Below are positions 36,343 to 46,300 of a stretch of 64,000 bases of DNA, piece after piece (position 1 is the first letter of the stretch; each line of letters begins with the position of its first letter). Where the stretch lies: the NCBI RefSeq assembly GCF_016101585.1, contig NZ_JACFQG010000001.1, positions 744,001 to 808,000 on the forward strand, written 5' to 3'. The notes under the pieces are model-generated. The model did no database searches. It saw nothing but the letters and a program-made list of their open reading frames with translations, and was not told the DNA's origin. This DNA is from Bifidobacterium polysaccharolyticum. GTDB taxonomy: Bacteria > Actinomycetota > Actinomycetes > Actinomycetales > Bifidobacteriaceae. The translations under genes were made by a program, and so were the position numbers.

Positions 36343-37080
36343 TCAGAACAGGTAGTGGTCCAGGCCCACGGTCAGTCCTGGAATGCTTCCAGCACGGCGC
36401 ACGGCCAGGAGGACTCCGGGCATGAAGGAGACACGCTCGAAGCTGTCTGCGCGAATGGTCAGCTGCTCGCCGGGGTTGCCCATGAGCACCTCTTCATGCG
36501 CGTTGAGTCCCCGCAGCCGGACGGCATGGACGTGGACACCGTCAACCACCCGACCCCTAGATGCATCAGGCTGCTGGGTTGCGTCGGGCATGGGACCCAT
36601 ACCAGCCTTGCGACGGGCTTCGGCAATGGCGGAAGCGGTCCCCAGGGCAGTGCCGGAGGGGGCGTCGACCTTATCGGGATGGTGCATCTCGATCACCTCT
36701 GCCGACTCGAAGTAGCGGGCCGCCATGGCTGCGAACCGGTCGGCCAGCACTGCAGAGATGGCGAAGTTGGGAGCGATGAAGACGCTGAGCCCGGGATGCT
36801 CGTCCAAGGCCTGCTCGACCTGGTCCAGGCGCTCCTTGGTCCAGCCGGTGGTGCCGATGACGGAGTGGACCCCCTGCCCTATCAAGGTCAGGGTGTTGCC
36901 CAGGACTGCATCGGGGCTGGTGAAGTCGACCGCCACATCCGTGTTGCTCGGATTGATCGCCGCCGGATCGTCATCCGGGCCCAGCAGCAGGGCCGTCTGC
37001 ATATCCTGCGCGTCATTCAGAGCACGCACCACCTCGGTTCCCATGCGTCCGCCTGCACCCAGCACCGATACGCGAATCAT
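36343..37080 (-). CDS. dapB: 4-hydroxy-tetrahydrodipicolinate reductase
   Basis: A 245-residue NAD(P)H-dependent enzyme, the step after DapA. It has the N-terminal nucleotide-binding GAGGRMG (8-14), and the catalytic segment EMHHPDKVDAPSGTA with His133/134 and Lys137. An AGGAGG ribosome binding site precedes it. It is followed 40 bases later by dapA and preceded closely by an MFS gene. Confidence 0.97.
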   Translation of the reverse strand: MIRVSVLGAGGRMGTEVVRALNDAQDMQTALLLGPDDDPAAINPSNTDVAVDFTSPDAVLGNTLTLIGQGVHSVIGTTGWTKERLDQVEQALDEHPGLSVFIAPNFAISAVLADRFAAMAARYFESAEVIEMHHPDKVDAPSGTALGTASAIAEARRKAGMGPMPDATQQPDASRGRVVDGVHVHAVRLRGLNAHEEVLMGNPGEQLTIRADSFERVSFMPGVLLAVRRAGSIPGLTVGLDHYLF

Positions 37081-37107
37081 CGGCTGCCTCCTTCTTCACT
37101 GTTCATT

Positions 37108-38418
37108 TCACTCAGCATTTTCGGTCTTTTCCACGACCATACCCCTCCCGCGGCTCCTGGCCCAGCCCAGCAGTGCCAGGGGGACAGCGCAGCACGTGAC
37201 CACCGCCGGGATGGTCATGCCGCCGTGGGGTCCGAACTGATCCAGGGCGACTCCGGCCAGGGTGGATCCCAGAGAGGTGCCGATGGATCCACCGGTGGAC
37301 AGCCAGGAGAGCCCCTCGGTCAGGGCCCGGGCATCCACGTTCTCGCGCACGATCAGGTTGCCGGTGGCGAAGATGGGCGAAACGCACAAGCCAGTCAGCA
37401 CCTCGGCCAGACCCAGCAGGACCAGGTTGTCCATGACCAGGCGGAAGACCACATAGCCCAGGGTCAGCAGCACCAGGAAGGTCGCCAGATAGCGCCAGCG
37501 GGATCCTTTGAGCCTGACCGAGCCGAAGATCAGCGCCCCGCACAGGGAGCCCAGGGCGAACAGGGCCAGCTGCAGGCCCACCGCCCCCTCGCGGCCCATG
37601 GACTTGGTCAGGGCGGTCACCGAGACGTCCACCGCAGAAAAGCTCATGTTGAAGACAACGAAGATCACCACCAGCAGGAGGATGCCCGGGTAGACCAGAG
37701 CCGAGCGCGAGCCCTGATGGCCTTCAGTATCATTTGGCAGGACATCTCCATGGGCATCCACCGGGGAGTGATCCGCTGCCGACTGGTCGACGGCCTCCAT
37801 GCGAACGACAGCCGGAGGCTCGGTGGAACGCATGGCGAAGAAGGTCAGCCCGCCGACCAGCAGGGCCAGGGCAGGCAGGTAGAGCTGGGAGACCGGGCTG
37901 ACCGAGGTGGCCAGGTAGGCGGAGAGGATGGGTCCCAGGATGAAGACGCACTCGTCCAGCCCCGACTCCAGGGCGTAGGCGGTGTTGAGCAGATTGGTCT
38001 TGTCGTCGCGCAACACCCAGGCCCAGCGGGTGCGCACCAGGGCTCCGAAGGCGAACTGGGTCAAGCCCATCAGAGCCGCCAGCACAAAGAGCACTCCCAG
38101 GGGAACCCGGCGCATGGCACCCAGGGCGAATCCCAGAATGGCCAGAGCCTGCACGATCAGGGCGGTCACCCCGACCCGACGCTGACCGAACCTATCGAAC
38201 AGACGGGCGTAGAAGGGGGTGACCAGGGCCGCACAGAGCGTGTAGACGGCACTCATCAGCCCGGCCGAAGTCCAGTTGTCATAGATGTGGTTCAAGGCCA
38301 GCACGATGCCCAGACCCATCATGCCCAGGGGCAGACGGGCCAGAACGGCCGACAGGCAGAAACCGGCGGCGCCCGGGTAGGTGAACAGGCGCAGGAAGGG
38401 TGATTTAGCGGCCGCCAT
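37108..38418 (-). CDS. MFS transporter
   Basis: A 436-residue protein with about 12 hydrophobic helices and an MFS loop (YARLFDRFGQRRVGV), split by a polar central loop (EAVDQSAADHSPVDAHG). It belongs to the DHA1-like sugar/drug class, but no substrate is readable. The start at 38418 (MAAAKSPFL) has AAGGA at good spacing; an ATG three codons upstream is also possible. It overlaps the end of the GNAT gene and lies 27 bases before dapB, so it is part of a run gnat-mfs-dapB-dapA-rnj. Export of an amino acid or small metabolite would fit the context but is unproven. Confidence 0.85.
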   Translation of the reverse strand: MAAAKSPFLRLFTYPGAAGFCLSAVLARLPLGMMGLGIVLALNHIYDNWTSAGLMSAVYTLCAALVTPFYARLFDRFGQRRVGVTALIVQALAILGFALGAMRRVPLGVLFVLAALMGLTQFAFGALVRTRWAWVLRDDKTNLLNTAYALESGLDECVFILGPILSAYLATSVSPVSQLYLPALALLVGGLTFFAMRSTEPPAVVRMEAVDQSAADHSPVDAHGDVLPNDTEGHQGSRSALVYPGILLLVVIFVVFNMSFSAVDVSVTALTKSMGREGAVGLQLALFALGSLCGALIFGSVRLKGSRWRYLATFLVLLTLGYVVFRLVMDNLVLLGLAEVLTGLCVSPIFATGNLIVRENVDARALTEGLSWLSTGGSIGTSLGSTLAGVALDQFGPHGGMTIPAVVTCCAVPLALLGWARSRGRGMVVEKTENAE

Positions 38419-39145
38419 GATCACCATCCTTGCCCAGCTGGTCGCTCACACGGCCTCCGTAGATGAAGATGTCGTCAATACCCTCAAAGAACTGCGGATC
38501 GTCGGAGGGGTCACGCCCGGCGAAGGCGGCATGGTCCCGGCCCTTGAGCTCGGCCAGCCGCTCCATGCCCTTGTGGTCGTAGAAGCCCACGTCGCAGGAG
38601 GAGTCCGTGTGCAGGTAGAAGCGCTCGATGCCCGCCTGGTCCAGATGCTCCAGGGTGTCCCGCCACAGGGCGCCGCCCACGCCGCGTCCCCGAGCGCGGC
38701 TGGCGACCAGGAAGAGTCTCAGCTCAGCCTGGGGCGGGACGGCCAGACCGCACTGCTCCTCCAGCTTGACTTCGGTCAGCTGCCATTGGCGGGCCCGGTC
38801 CAGGGTCTGGGCGCCCAATGTCGTGGCAGACAGCTGCTGGTCCACCTGCTCCAGCTCCTCTTCGGCCTTGGGGAAGCAGGGTTCGCCATGCCCTTCGGCC
38901 AACAGGGTCACCCCCAGAAAGTCCTGCCCATCGACAGCTATCCGAGCCCTGGTGGTACCCACCAAATAATGCAGGATGAAATGCGCGGCGCTCAGCCGGG
39001 ACACAGTTCCCTCGGGATCCTCCTGCACCTTCCAGGTGGCATCAAAGGTCCCCACCAGGTCGGGCATGTCCGCCCAGACCATGGGTCTTATTGCCACGCT
39101 CCCCCTCCGCCAGGAGGCCTGGTCGTGATTACTGGACGTTGTCAT
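38405..39145 (-). CDS. GNAT-family N-acetyltransferase
   Basis: A 246-residue cytosolic acetyltransferase. The acetyl-CoA-binding region is ELRLFLVASRARGRGVGGALWRDTLEHL, matching the (Q/R)xxGxG/A loop and helix, followed by FYLHTDSSCDVGFYDHKGMERL as the fourth motif. The N-terminal half (SVAIRPMVWADMPDLVGTF) is typical for the family. The start MTTSSNHDQ at 39145 is chosen from a GGAG site 11 bases upstream; a longer frame reaches to 39517 but overlaps adnB. The acceptor substrate is unknown. Its end overlaps the MFS start. Confidence 0.85.
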   Translation of the reverse strand: MTTSSNHDQASWRRGSVAIRPMVWADMPDLVGTFDATWKVQEDPEGTVSRLSAAHFILHYLVGTTRARIAVDGQDFLGVTLLAEGHGEPCFPKAEEELEQVDQQLSATTLGAQTLDRARQWQLTEVKLEEQCGLAVPPQAELRLFLVASRARGRGVGGALWRDTLEHLDQAGIERFYLHTDSSCDVGFYDHKGMERLAELKGRDHAAFAGRDPSDDPQFFEGIDDIFIYGGRVSDQLGKDGDHGGR

Positions 39146-39273
39146 CTGTCTCATTGCTCCATTCGGGCGTGCCCGGCCCCACGACGACATTTGGCCGTCT
39201 GCCGATCGCCTGCTGTTCATGATTGCTGATGCGCGGCACCCATCGCCCTTGTCTGGCGGGGTCTGCCGCAGAC

Positions 39274-42200
39274 TCAGTCCTCGTCCGACTGCTCGGGTAT
39301 GCCCTCGGCCAGGGTTGCGAGAATTTCTTCTTCGGTCCTGGCACGGGCCCTGATGAGTCGGTCCTGGGGCTGGTCTTCGCTTACATAATAAAGGCAGGCG
39401 TCGATGGTCGACAGGCCGATACCCTCCAAGCGTGACAGGAGCAGCCGGTAGAAGTCCAGCTGGACCAGACGGCGGTTGGTCGACTCCTCTCCGTGAGGTC
39501 GGGCTCCGGTCTTCCAATCCACGATGGTGTAGCGCAGATCCGGGCGATCAGGGTCCAGTCCACCTGCGAAGACCGCATCCAACTTGCCTTTGACGATGCG
39601 ACCGGCCAGCACCGCCACGATGGGCCGTTCCACCCAGACAGGAGTGCGCTGGGCCCAGTCGGAATCGGCCAGTCGCTGCTCCCAGGTCAGCAGACGGGCC
39701 TGTACGGGATCGGCCTTGGAATCCAGGGACTCTCGCTCCTGGTCAAGCCCGGCCAGCATCCGGGCTCGCTCAGCCATGGCCCCGGGACCCAGCGGACCAT
39801 CGAGCAGGTTCGGTGCTTCCGCCTGGTCAGGCAGGTCCACCAGTCCTTGAGGGGCAGAGATCTCGGGCAGAATGAAACGCCTGGCCCAGTCGTGGAAGCG
39901 GGTGCCCGCCTCGGCCTGCGGGGAGGCCACCTGGGGTATGGGTCTGACCAGCCCCTGCCAGTAATCCCTCTCCATCTTGGGATCGCCCCCTGCCGAGCTG
40001 GCCTGGATGGCGGTGACGCTGCTAGCCCCATGTCCCAGGATTCGGCGGCCGGTGCGCCGCAGCAGATCCAGATCCGTGAGCAGCTGGTCGTCGGCCACTC
40101 CTAGGCGGCCTGTGCTGACCTGCAGGACGCGGACCGCATTGGCGTAGAGCCCGTCATCGCCCTCATCAGGGATTTTGTGGTCGTCTGGTTCCCCGGCGCG
40201 CACCCAGGCGGCCGAGCGATCCAAGGCTTCACGGGTCCGCGCACTCAGAACAGGAGGCCAAAGCGCCTGCTCACGCTCACCGTCTCGGGCGGCGACCTGG
40301 TCCACCTCCTCCAGGGCACGGTCGACGATCGTTTGACGGTAAAACTGGGCGTTCTCACCGACAAAAAGCCCCAAGGGCGGCGTTGGCTCGCCCCCCTGTG
40401 CATCCTCTGCGTGCTCCAGCTTGACCGCATCGGGCTCTTCCTGGAAGAGCTCCACCAGTTCAGTCCAGAAGTTGGAAGCCTTGTCCGGGTCCGGTGCCGG
40501 CGTGTTCAGGGCCGCAGACTCCGCTTGGGAATCCTGGCTGAAGGTCAGCAGCAGGTCATGCCGGGCCCTGGTCGCCGCCACGTAGATCAGCCGCCGCTCG
40601 TCATCCAGCAGCCGTCGGCCATACTGCTCTCGCTGAGAGGGAGCAATGGCATCGGCACGCACCTGACGGGCCTGATCGTCCAGCCCGCTCTCACGAGACA
40701 GGCCCATGGCCTCCTCCTCCAAGTCCGCCAGGTCCATCCGACCCAGCAGATCCTCAGGGTCAGCTCCCAGGGGGGCGTCGTGTGGAAAACGGGGCAGGAT
40801 CATGGCATCAGCCCGCACCGGCACCGGCACAGACTGGGGATCGACCAGCCAGGTACGGGCCGTGCAGTTGTACTGGTAGACCGGACCGTCCGGGGATTGG
40901 ACCACCGGCTGGTCCAAGGCGGGCTTGACCGTGAGCCGGTCGCCCTGGCTGCTGGGGAAGGCTCCACGCTTGAGCCCGACCACCGCCACGGCATCCCACT
41001 CCAGGCCCTTGGCCTGGTGGACGGTCATCAGGGCCACGTCGGCCTGTCGTGCATCCCCGTCAGTGGGCATTTCGGGACTCTGATCCAGTGAGGACAGCCA
41101 GGAGACGAACCCACGCAGGCTGGGCCCTAGGCCCTGGGGCAGCTCGGACAGGTAGACATCCACCTGATCCAGCAGGGCCTGGATGCCAGCCTTGGCCTGG
41201 CTGGGCTCCAGAGGACGCTCTGGATTGGCCAGGGTACGGGCCAGCACCAGGTCCACGTCCAGATCCAGGGCACGGATGGCAGCGATAACTACCTGGCGCA
41301 GGGGGGCCGAGGACTCGGCCTGGACCTGGCATATGACCCGGGCAGCCTCAGCGGCCTGGACCTGCCCCTTGGCGGAGAGCCCTGAGCTCTTCAAGAGGTC
41401 TGGCAGGTCGTCGCGCAGAAGCAGATCCACCAGGAAGACATCATTGGGGACCTGGTCACGGTAACGATGCAAATCCTCGCGACGGCGGCGCGGCTCGGGG
41501 TCGGGCTCGACCAGACCGGCCCGGACAAGAGCCCGGTACTGGCTGTCCTCATTGACCTTGGCTGCCAGGGAGGCCAGAGCGCTCAGATCGGCCGCGTCCA
41601 TGCCGAACCGGGCCGAGGCCAACAGACGCATCAGGGAATCGCTGTCGGTGTGGTCGCAGACTATAGAGAGCAAAGCCCGCAGATCCATGACCTCGGGCCG
41701 GTCGAAGAGGGAGGAGTACCCGACGACCTGGCAGCTCAGCCCTGCAGCCTCCATGGCCTCGCGGTACCTGGGCAGGGCAGCCTTGGAGCGGAAGAGAACG
41801 GCCACGTGCGGCGCATCACCCTGATTGCCATAGAGCTCGCGTGCTCTGAGGGCGAACCTGACCACGCCATCGATCTCCTGGCCGCCGGTACTGTAACCCA
41901 AGAGGCCCACGGTGCCTTGGTCGGCGTCCTCACGGGGACGGAGCCTGGCCACGTCCACCTCGCGCAGTTCCGCTTCCGACCGGCTCCCCTGGCCCCGATG
42001 GCGCAGGGGGACGGTCAGCTGGTTGGCGGCCTTGAGCACCCAGCTGGAGTTGCGGAAGGTGCGCGACAGGGTCAGCGGATCCTGGTCCTGCGAGCGCCCA
42101 AAGGCGGTCACACCAGAGAGGGGACCGCTGCCGGAGGCGGGTCGGTCGGCCAACATGCCGAACTGGGCCTGGAAGGTGCAGAAGGCCCCAGGACTGGCTC

Positions 42201-43314
42201 CGCGCCAAGCATAGATGGACTGGAAGGGGTCGCCCACGGCAGTCACGGCCGATCTGCCAGGTGCCTGATCCTTGCTCCCCTGATCCTCCTGCCGATTCTG
42301 CGGATGGAAGATGGCCGCCAGAAGCAGGGCCTGGGTGGTGGAGGTATCCTGGTATTCGTCCAGAAAAACGTGACTGTAGCGGCGTCGCAGCTGGGCACTG
42401 ATGGAGGGAAAACGCTCGACCAGCTGGAAGGCGGCCAGGGTGAAGTCGCCGAACTCGGCCATGTTGGCCTGGCGCTTGGCCCTCTGGTAGTCCTGGACCA
42501 GGGTCAGCAGCTTCTCGCGTGTCAGAACCGCCCGTCGCATGGCATTTACCCGATAGAGGCGAATGCTCTGCCGCTTATCTTGGAAGTCCTTGATTTTGCC
42601 CTGATAGTGCTCGTCGGTTTCCTTTTTGGTTCGCTTGGGCGGCACCTGGCTGACCCTGGGCTCGTCATCCGGCACAGGCTGGTCGCCGATCAACTGGTCC
42701 GCACGATCCACAAAGGCGCGGTCCCAGGCGCGGATCCGCTCCACAGCCTGGTCGAAATCCGGGCAGTCGCTGCTGATCATGGAGGTGGTCACCGCCCCGG
42801 TCAGCCCCAGGACCCGGTTGACGGTGGTCGAGAAGGTCGCGGAGCCCAGGTCGTCGGAGTCTCCATCCTGTGCCAATGAACTGGCAGGAAAAATTAGGTC
42901 CAGATGGTCGGCGACCACCTGAGAGGCCAGCTGGTAGGCCCCTGCCGAACTCAGGGGACGGGTATCCTGGTCCATGCCCACCAATAGGCCGTACTGGCGC
43001 ACGATGGACTGGAAGAAGGCGTCATAGGTAGACACAGTCGGCTTGAGGAAGTTGCGTTCGGGGTCCACGCCCGAGGTGCCTCTGCCTTGGTCGCGTCGGA
43101 TGACCGCCGCCCCAACCCTGGACTGGAGCTCGGAGGCGGCCTTGCGGGTGAAGGTCAACCCCAGAATCTGCTCTGAGGGCACTCCCCGACGGATCAGGGC
43201 GATGATTCGGCTGGTCATGGTCATGGTCTTGCCCGAGCCGGCACCGGCCACCACCAGAAGATCCTCGTTGACATCCGCATCGACGATGGCGGACTGTTCG
43301 GCAGTCTGCTTCAT
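39274..43314 (-). CDS. adnB: AdnB-type ATP-dependent DNA helicase/nuclease
   Basis: A 1346-residue subunit of the actinobacterial AdnAB double-strand-break resection machine. The UvrD-like motor has Walker A (VVAGAGSGKT, residues 21-30), motif Ia (LGLTFTRKAASEL), Walker B (FLDEYQDTSTTQ), motif IV-VI stretches (TVHQAKGLEWDAVAVVG and YVAATRARHDLLLTFS). A RecB-type nuclease is at the C-terminus (GKLDAVF, VDWKTG). The start at 43314 follows GGAGG. Its ATG overlaps the adnA stop as ATGA, which suggests translational coupling. Together with AdnA it processes ends for RecA loading. Confidence 0.92.
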   Translation of the reverse strand: MKQTAEQSAIVDADVNEDLLVVAGAGSGKTMTMTSRIIALIRRGVPSEQILGLTFTRKAASELQSRVGAAVIRRDQGRGTSGVDPERNFLKPTVSTYDAFFQSIVRQYGLLVGMDQDTRPLSSAGAYQLASQVVADHLDLIFPASSLAQDGDSDDLGSATFSTTVNRVLGLTGAVTTSMISSDCPDFDQAVERIRAWDRAFVDRADQLIGDQPVPDDEPRVSQVPPKRTKKETDEHYQGKIKDFQDKRQSIRLYRVNAMRRAVLTREKLLTLVQDYQRAKRQANMAEFGDFTLAAFQLVERFPSISAQLRRRYSHVFLDEYQDTSTTQALLLAAIFHPQNRQEDQGSKDQAPGRSAVTAVGDPFQSIYAWRGASPGAFCTFQAQFGMLADRPASGSGPLSGVTAFGRSQDQDPLTLSRTFRNSSWVLKAANQLTVPLRHRGQGSRSEAELREVDVARLRPREDADQGTVGLLGYSTGGQEIDGVVRFALRARELYGNQGDAPHVAVLFRSKAALPRYREAMEAAGLSCQVVGYSSLFDRPEVMDLRALLSIVCDHTDSDSLMRLLASARFGMDAADLSALASLAAKVNEDSQYRALVRAGLVEPDPEPRRRREDLHRYRDQVPNDVFLVDLLLRDDLPDLLKSSGLSAKGQVQAAEAARVICQVQAESSAPLRQVVIAAIRALDLDVDLVLARTLANPERPLEPSQAKAGIQALLDQVDVYLSELPQGLGPSLRGFVSWLSSLDQSPEMPTDGDARQADVALMTVHQAKGLEWDAVAVVGLKRGAFPSSQGDRLTVKPALDQPVVQSPDGPVYQYNCTARTWLVDPQSVPVPVRADAMILPRFPHDAPLGADPEDLLGRMDLADLEEEAMGLSRESGLDDQARQVRADAIAPSQREQYGRRLLDDERRLIYVAATRARHDLLLTFSQDSQAESAALNTPAPDPDKASNFWTELVELFQEEPDAVKLEHAEDAQGGEPTPPLGLFVGENAQFYRQTIVDRALEEVDQVAARDGEREQALWPPVLSARTREALDRSAAWVRAGEPDDHKIPDEGDDGLYANAVRVLQVSTGRLGVADDQLLTDLDLLRRTGRRILGHGASSVTAIQASSAGGDPKMERDYWQGLVRPIPQVASPQAEAGTRFHDWARRFILPEISAPQGLVDLPDQAEAPNLLDGPLGPGAMAERARMLAGLDQERESLDSKADPVQARLLTWEQRLADSDWAQRTPVWVERPIVAVLAGRIVKGKLDAVFAGGLDPDRPDLRYTIVDWKTGARPHGEESTNRRLVQLDFYRLLLSRLEGIGLSTIDACLYYVSEDQPQDRLIRARARTEEEILATLAEGIPEQSDED

Positions 43315-46300
43315 TCCTGATCCTCCAGTAGATTGGGCGCCACCAGTTGCCATGCTTGACATTCCTGGCCATTGCTGGCCCGATGGCAACGCGCAGGGTC
43401 GAAGACCGCGTCATCCTGGCCAGCCGTCAGCTTGACCCCGGCAGCAAAGAAGACCCTGGCTATCATGGTCAGCCCCCATACAGCCTGGGAGGAGACCCGG
43501 GCTGCTCGGACCATGGCCCACAGGTCCGCATCCACCCCAGGGGGAACCTGATCAAGCAGGTCCGCAGGCTCGGCCTTGGACTTGAGCGGGGAAGGCATGC
43601 CGGTTCTGGGCTGAGCGATAGTGACCAGCCTGTCGCGCTCGAACAGTGGCGGCTGGTAGGCCATCTCCTCCCGGCGCAGCCCCGTTTGCGCATCCTTGGG
43701 CGGGGCCTGCAGCTGCAAGAGCAGGGACTGGCTCAGCTTCATCCCCTCGGTCCTCTCCAGGTCGGGGGCCTGCGGGAGGCTCCATGCGGCAGCCGCCTCC
43801 GGACTGCTGCCGGGCGTGGGCGGGAAGGCCAGTCCCAGTTGATAGCAAACCAACTGCAGGTCGTTGAAGAGCTGTCCTTGGGTGTAGGGGACTCTGCCGG
43901 TCTTGTAGTCCACCAGCCGCAAACGGATGCCCTCGGGCAGAGACCTGACCTCCAGACGGTCGATACGGCCGGTCAGCCTGACCGTCGTCCTGGCATCCAG
44001 GGCTGCGGGGAAGCCGTCAACCAGGCCTGACATCAAGGCAAAGAGCCCGTCGGCATCCAGAGGACTTTCAGGGAAGGTGGCCTTCCAAAGAGGAACCAAA
44101 TCCTCCACGGACAGGCTGACATCGAAGGAACGCTCGCTCTGTACACCCAGCAGGTCGCCGACCGGAACCGGGCTCTTGCCCCCCAGGCCGTATTCGGAAT
44201 CCGAGGAGCGAACGAAATAAGAGGCCAGGTTGTCCAGGATGGACTCCACCCGGCTGCTGCGGCCGCGTTGGTCATAGAGTTCGTCGGGGTCCCGCAGGCG
44301 CTGTTCCTGGGGAGCCAGCTCCTGGTAGATATCCAGAAGCGCATCCCGCACCTGCTGCTGGCGAGCGTCCGAATCACCCTGGCCGGGACGATCCAGACCC
44401 TGGGCTGTGCCCTCGCTGGCCACCTTGTGGATCAGGGAGCCGAACTCGGTGGGCACCCTGGAGGGAGATGGGCCGGAGAACTGGTCTCCCAAAGCCCACT
44501 CCAGGGGGCAGTTCCAGATTGCGTCGACCGCCGACGGCGAAAGGAGAACCACCTGGCGGCCGGACTGGTGCTTATGGCGATGGTTACGGCGGTTGTCACG
44601 GTCGTGGGTTCGGCCCGCCTGTGTAGCTTGATTGAAAGAAGCAGACGAGGACCGGGAAGCAGGATCCCATTCAACAACCGATGCAACACCTGAGGCTGCT
44701 GTCACGGCCCTTGACTCAGCGGCCTGCTCAACCGAAATCCCTCTATCCGGGACATGCTCATCCAGAGCTTGTCCAAGCGTAGATTGCTCGTCTGGGGCAT
44801 GCCGGTCCGAAGCCGGCCCAACCGTGGACTGTCTGTCTGGAACATGCTGATTCAATGCCGACTGGTCATAGAGGAAGGGCCAATGCCTGGGATCGGCCGA
44901 ATCCTGGCCCTGGTCGGCCAGCAACCGCAGGGTCTGCACGGCATCGTCCGCTCGGTCACGGTCGACCTGGTCCTGCGGAAGCAACGCCTGGACAGCCAGG
45001 ATGGACCGGGCGGCCGCAGTCAGGCCCCTGGGAGACACCTCCAGCCCTCCGTAGCGCTCACTGCCGCCTGAGCCAGCGCCGACCATGCTGAACTCCGCCT
45101 GGTTCATATCGGCGGTGCGTGGATAGCGTTCGGGCAGATAGCCGTAAAGGAAGTCCGATGGAACCAAATCATCGTTCCAGACCGCGCTGATGCGCACCTG
45201 GGTCCGGGCCCGGGTCAGCGCCTCCAGAAAACCCTTTTTCTCGGCATAGAGGATGGATCGCAAGGCCGGATCGTGGCTGAGCGTGTCTGCCAAGGGGTCG
45301 CCGATGCGGTCATGCAGAACCAGGTCTGCCAGCTCTTCGGCCCCGAACATGGTGTCGCGGGGAATCAGGTTGGGCCAGACCCCGTCCTGAACGGCGGGCA
45401 GCCAGACCAAGGGCCAGTCAGTGGCCAAGGCGGCAGCGCCGGCGGGCGTCGTCAGAGTGACGGCATGCTCGATGGGCCCGATCCGCGCCAAGGAATCGGC
45501 CTCGATTTGCATGGTGCGCACCTGGTCCATGAAGGCCTCAACCGTGGGGAAACGACGAGAGCCAGCAGCGTACTGGAAGAGCCGCATGAGCGCGTCTAGA
45601 CGGTCGTTGGCCTCCTCCCCCTCCTGGGTGGCCATCAGGGCTCTTCGCTGCCAGTCATCGGCCAGGTCCAGGCTCCGCCAGGCCTCCCAGAGCACATATT
45701 GGGGCTGACGGTCCTCCAGGGCGTTGATGCGGTTGGCGGTCAGTCGCAGAACCTGCAGGGCCTTGTCCAGGACTTGAACGTCAGAATCCTCCCGGCGACC
45801 TCCGGCGATGGCGGTCATGACCTCCAGGATGATTCCCGAGGATCGGCCATCCGGATCCAGAACCAGCAGGGTCTCCAGGGCCTGAACAGACAAAATGGCT
45901 GGCCGTTGGGCATCCCGGTCGCCCAGATCCACTGGCTGGTCGGGGGCCGAAGCAGTCGAAAAGAGATCTGACCCGCCCCTTTCCTGGGAGGAATCATGCC
46001 TGGTCAGCAGGGAATCGTCGACGCTGATGCCGGATGAACGGTCCCGCTCAGCACGCCGCTGGGCCAGGTCCTCGACCCAATTCCGCCAGGCCTGTCCCAG
46101 GAGAGGCAGGTCGCCCAAGGAGCCCGATGAGTCCGCCCCGCTCCCCTGCTGACCGGACAAGGGGGCCAGGGCGACCATGGTCTCCATGATGGACTCCAGG
46201 CGCTCCATCCTGACGGGACGCTCTGCACGAGCGGCAGTAGCAGGAACACGGAAGAGCGGTCCGGCCATCAGGGTGCGCAGGCGCGAACGGATCCAGGCGG

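Noticed and set aside
36235-38403. 722-codon plus-strand open frame
   Set aside because: Antisense to dapB and the MFS gene; Gln/Gly/His-rich shadow translation.
39146-39517. Longer form of the GNAT protein from 39517
   Set aside because: It would overlap the end of adnB by over 200 bases and adds unrelated low-complexity sequence.
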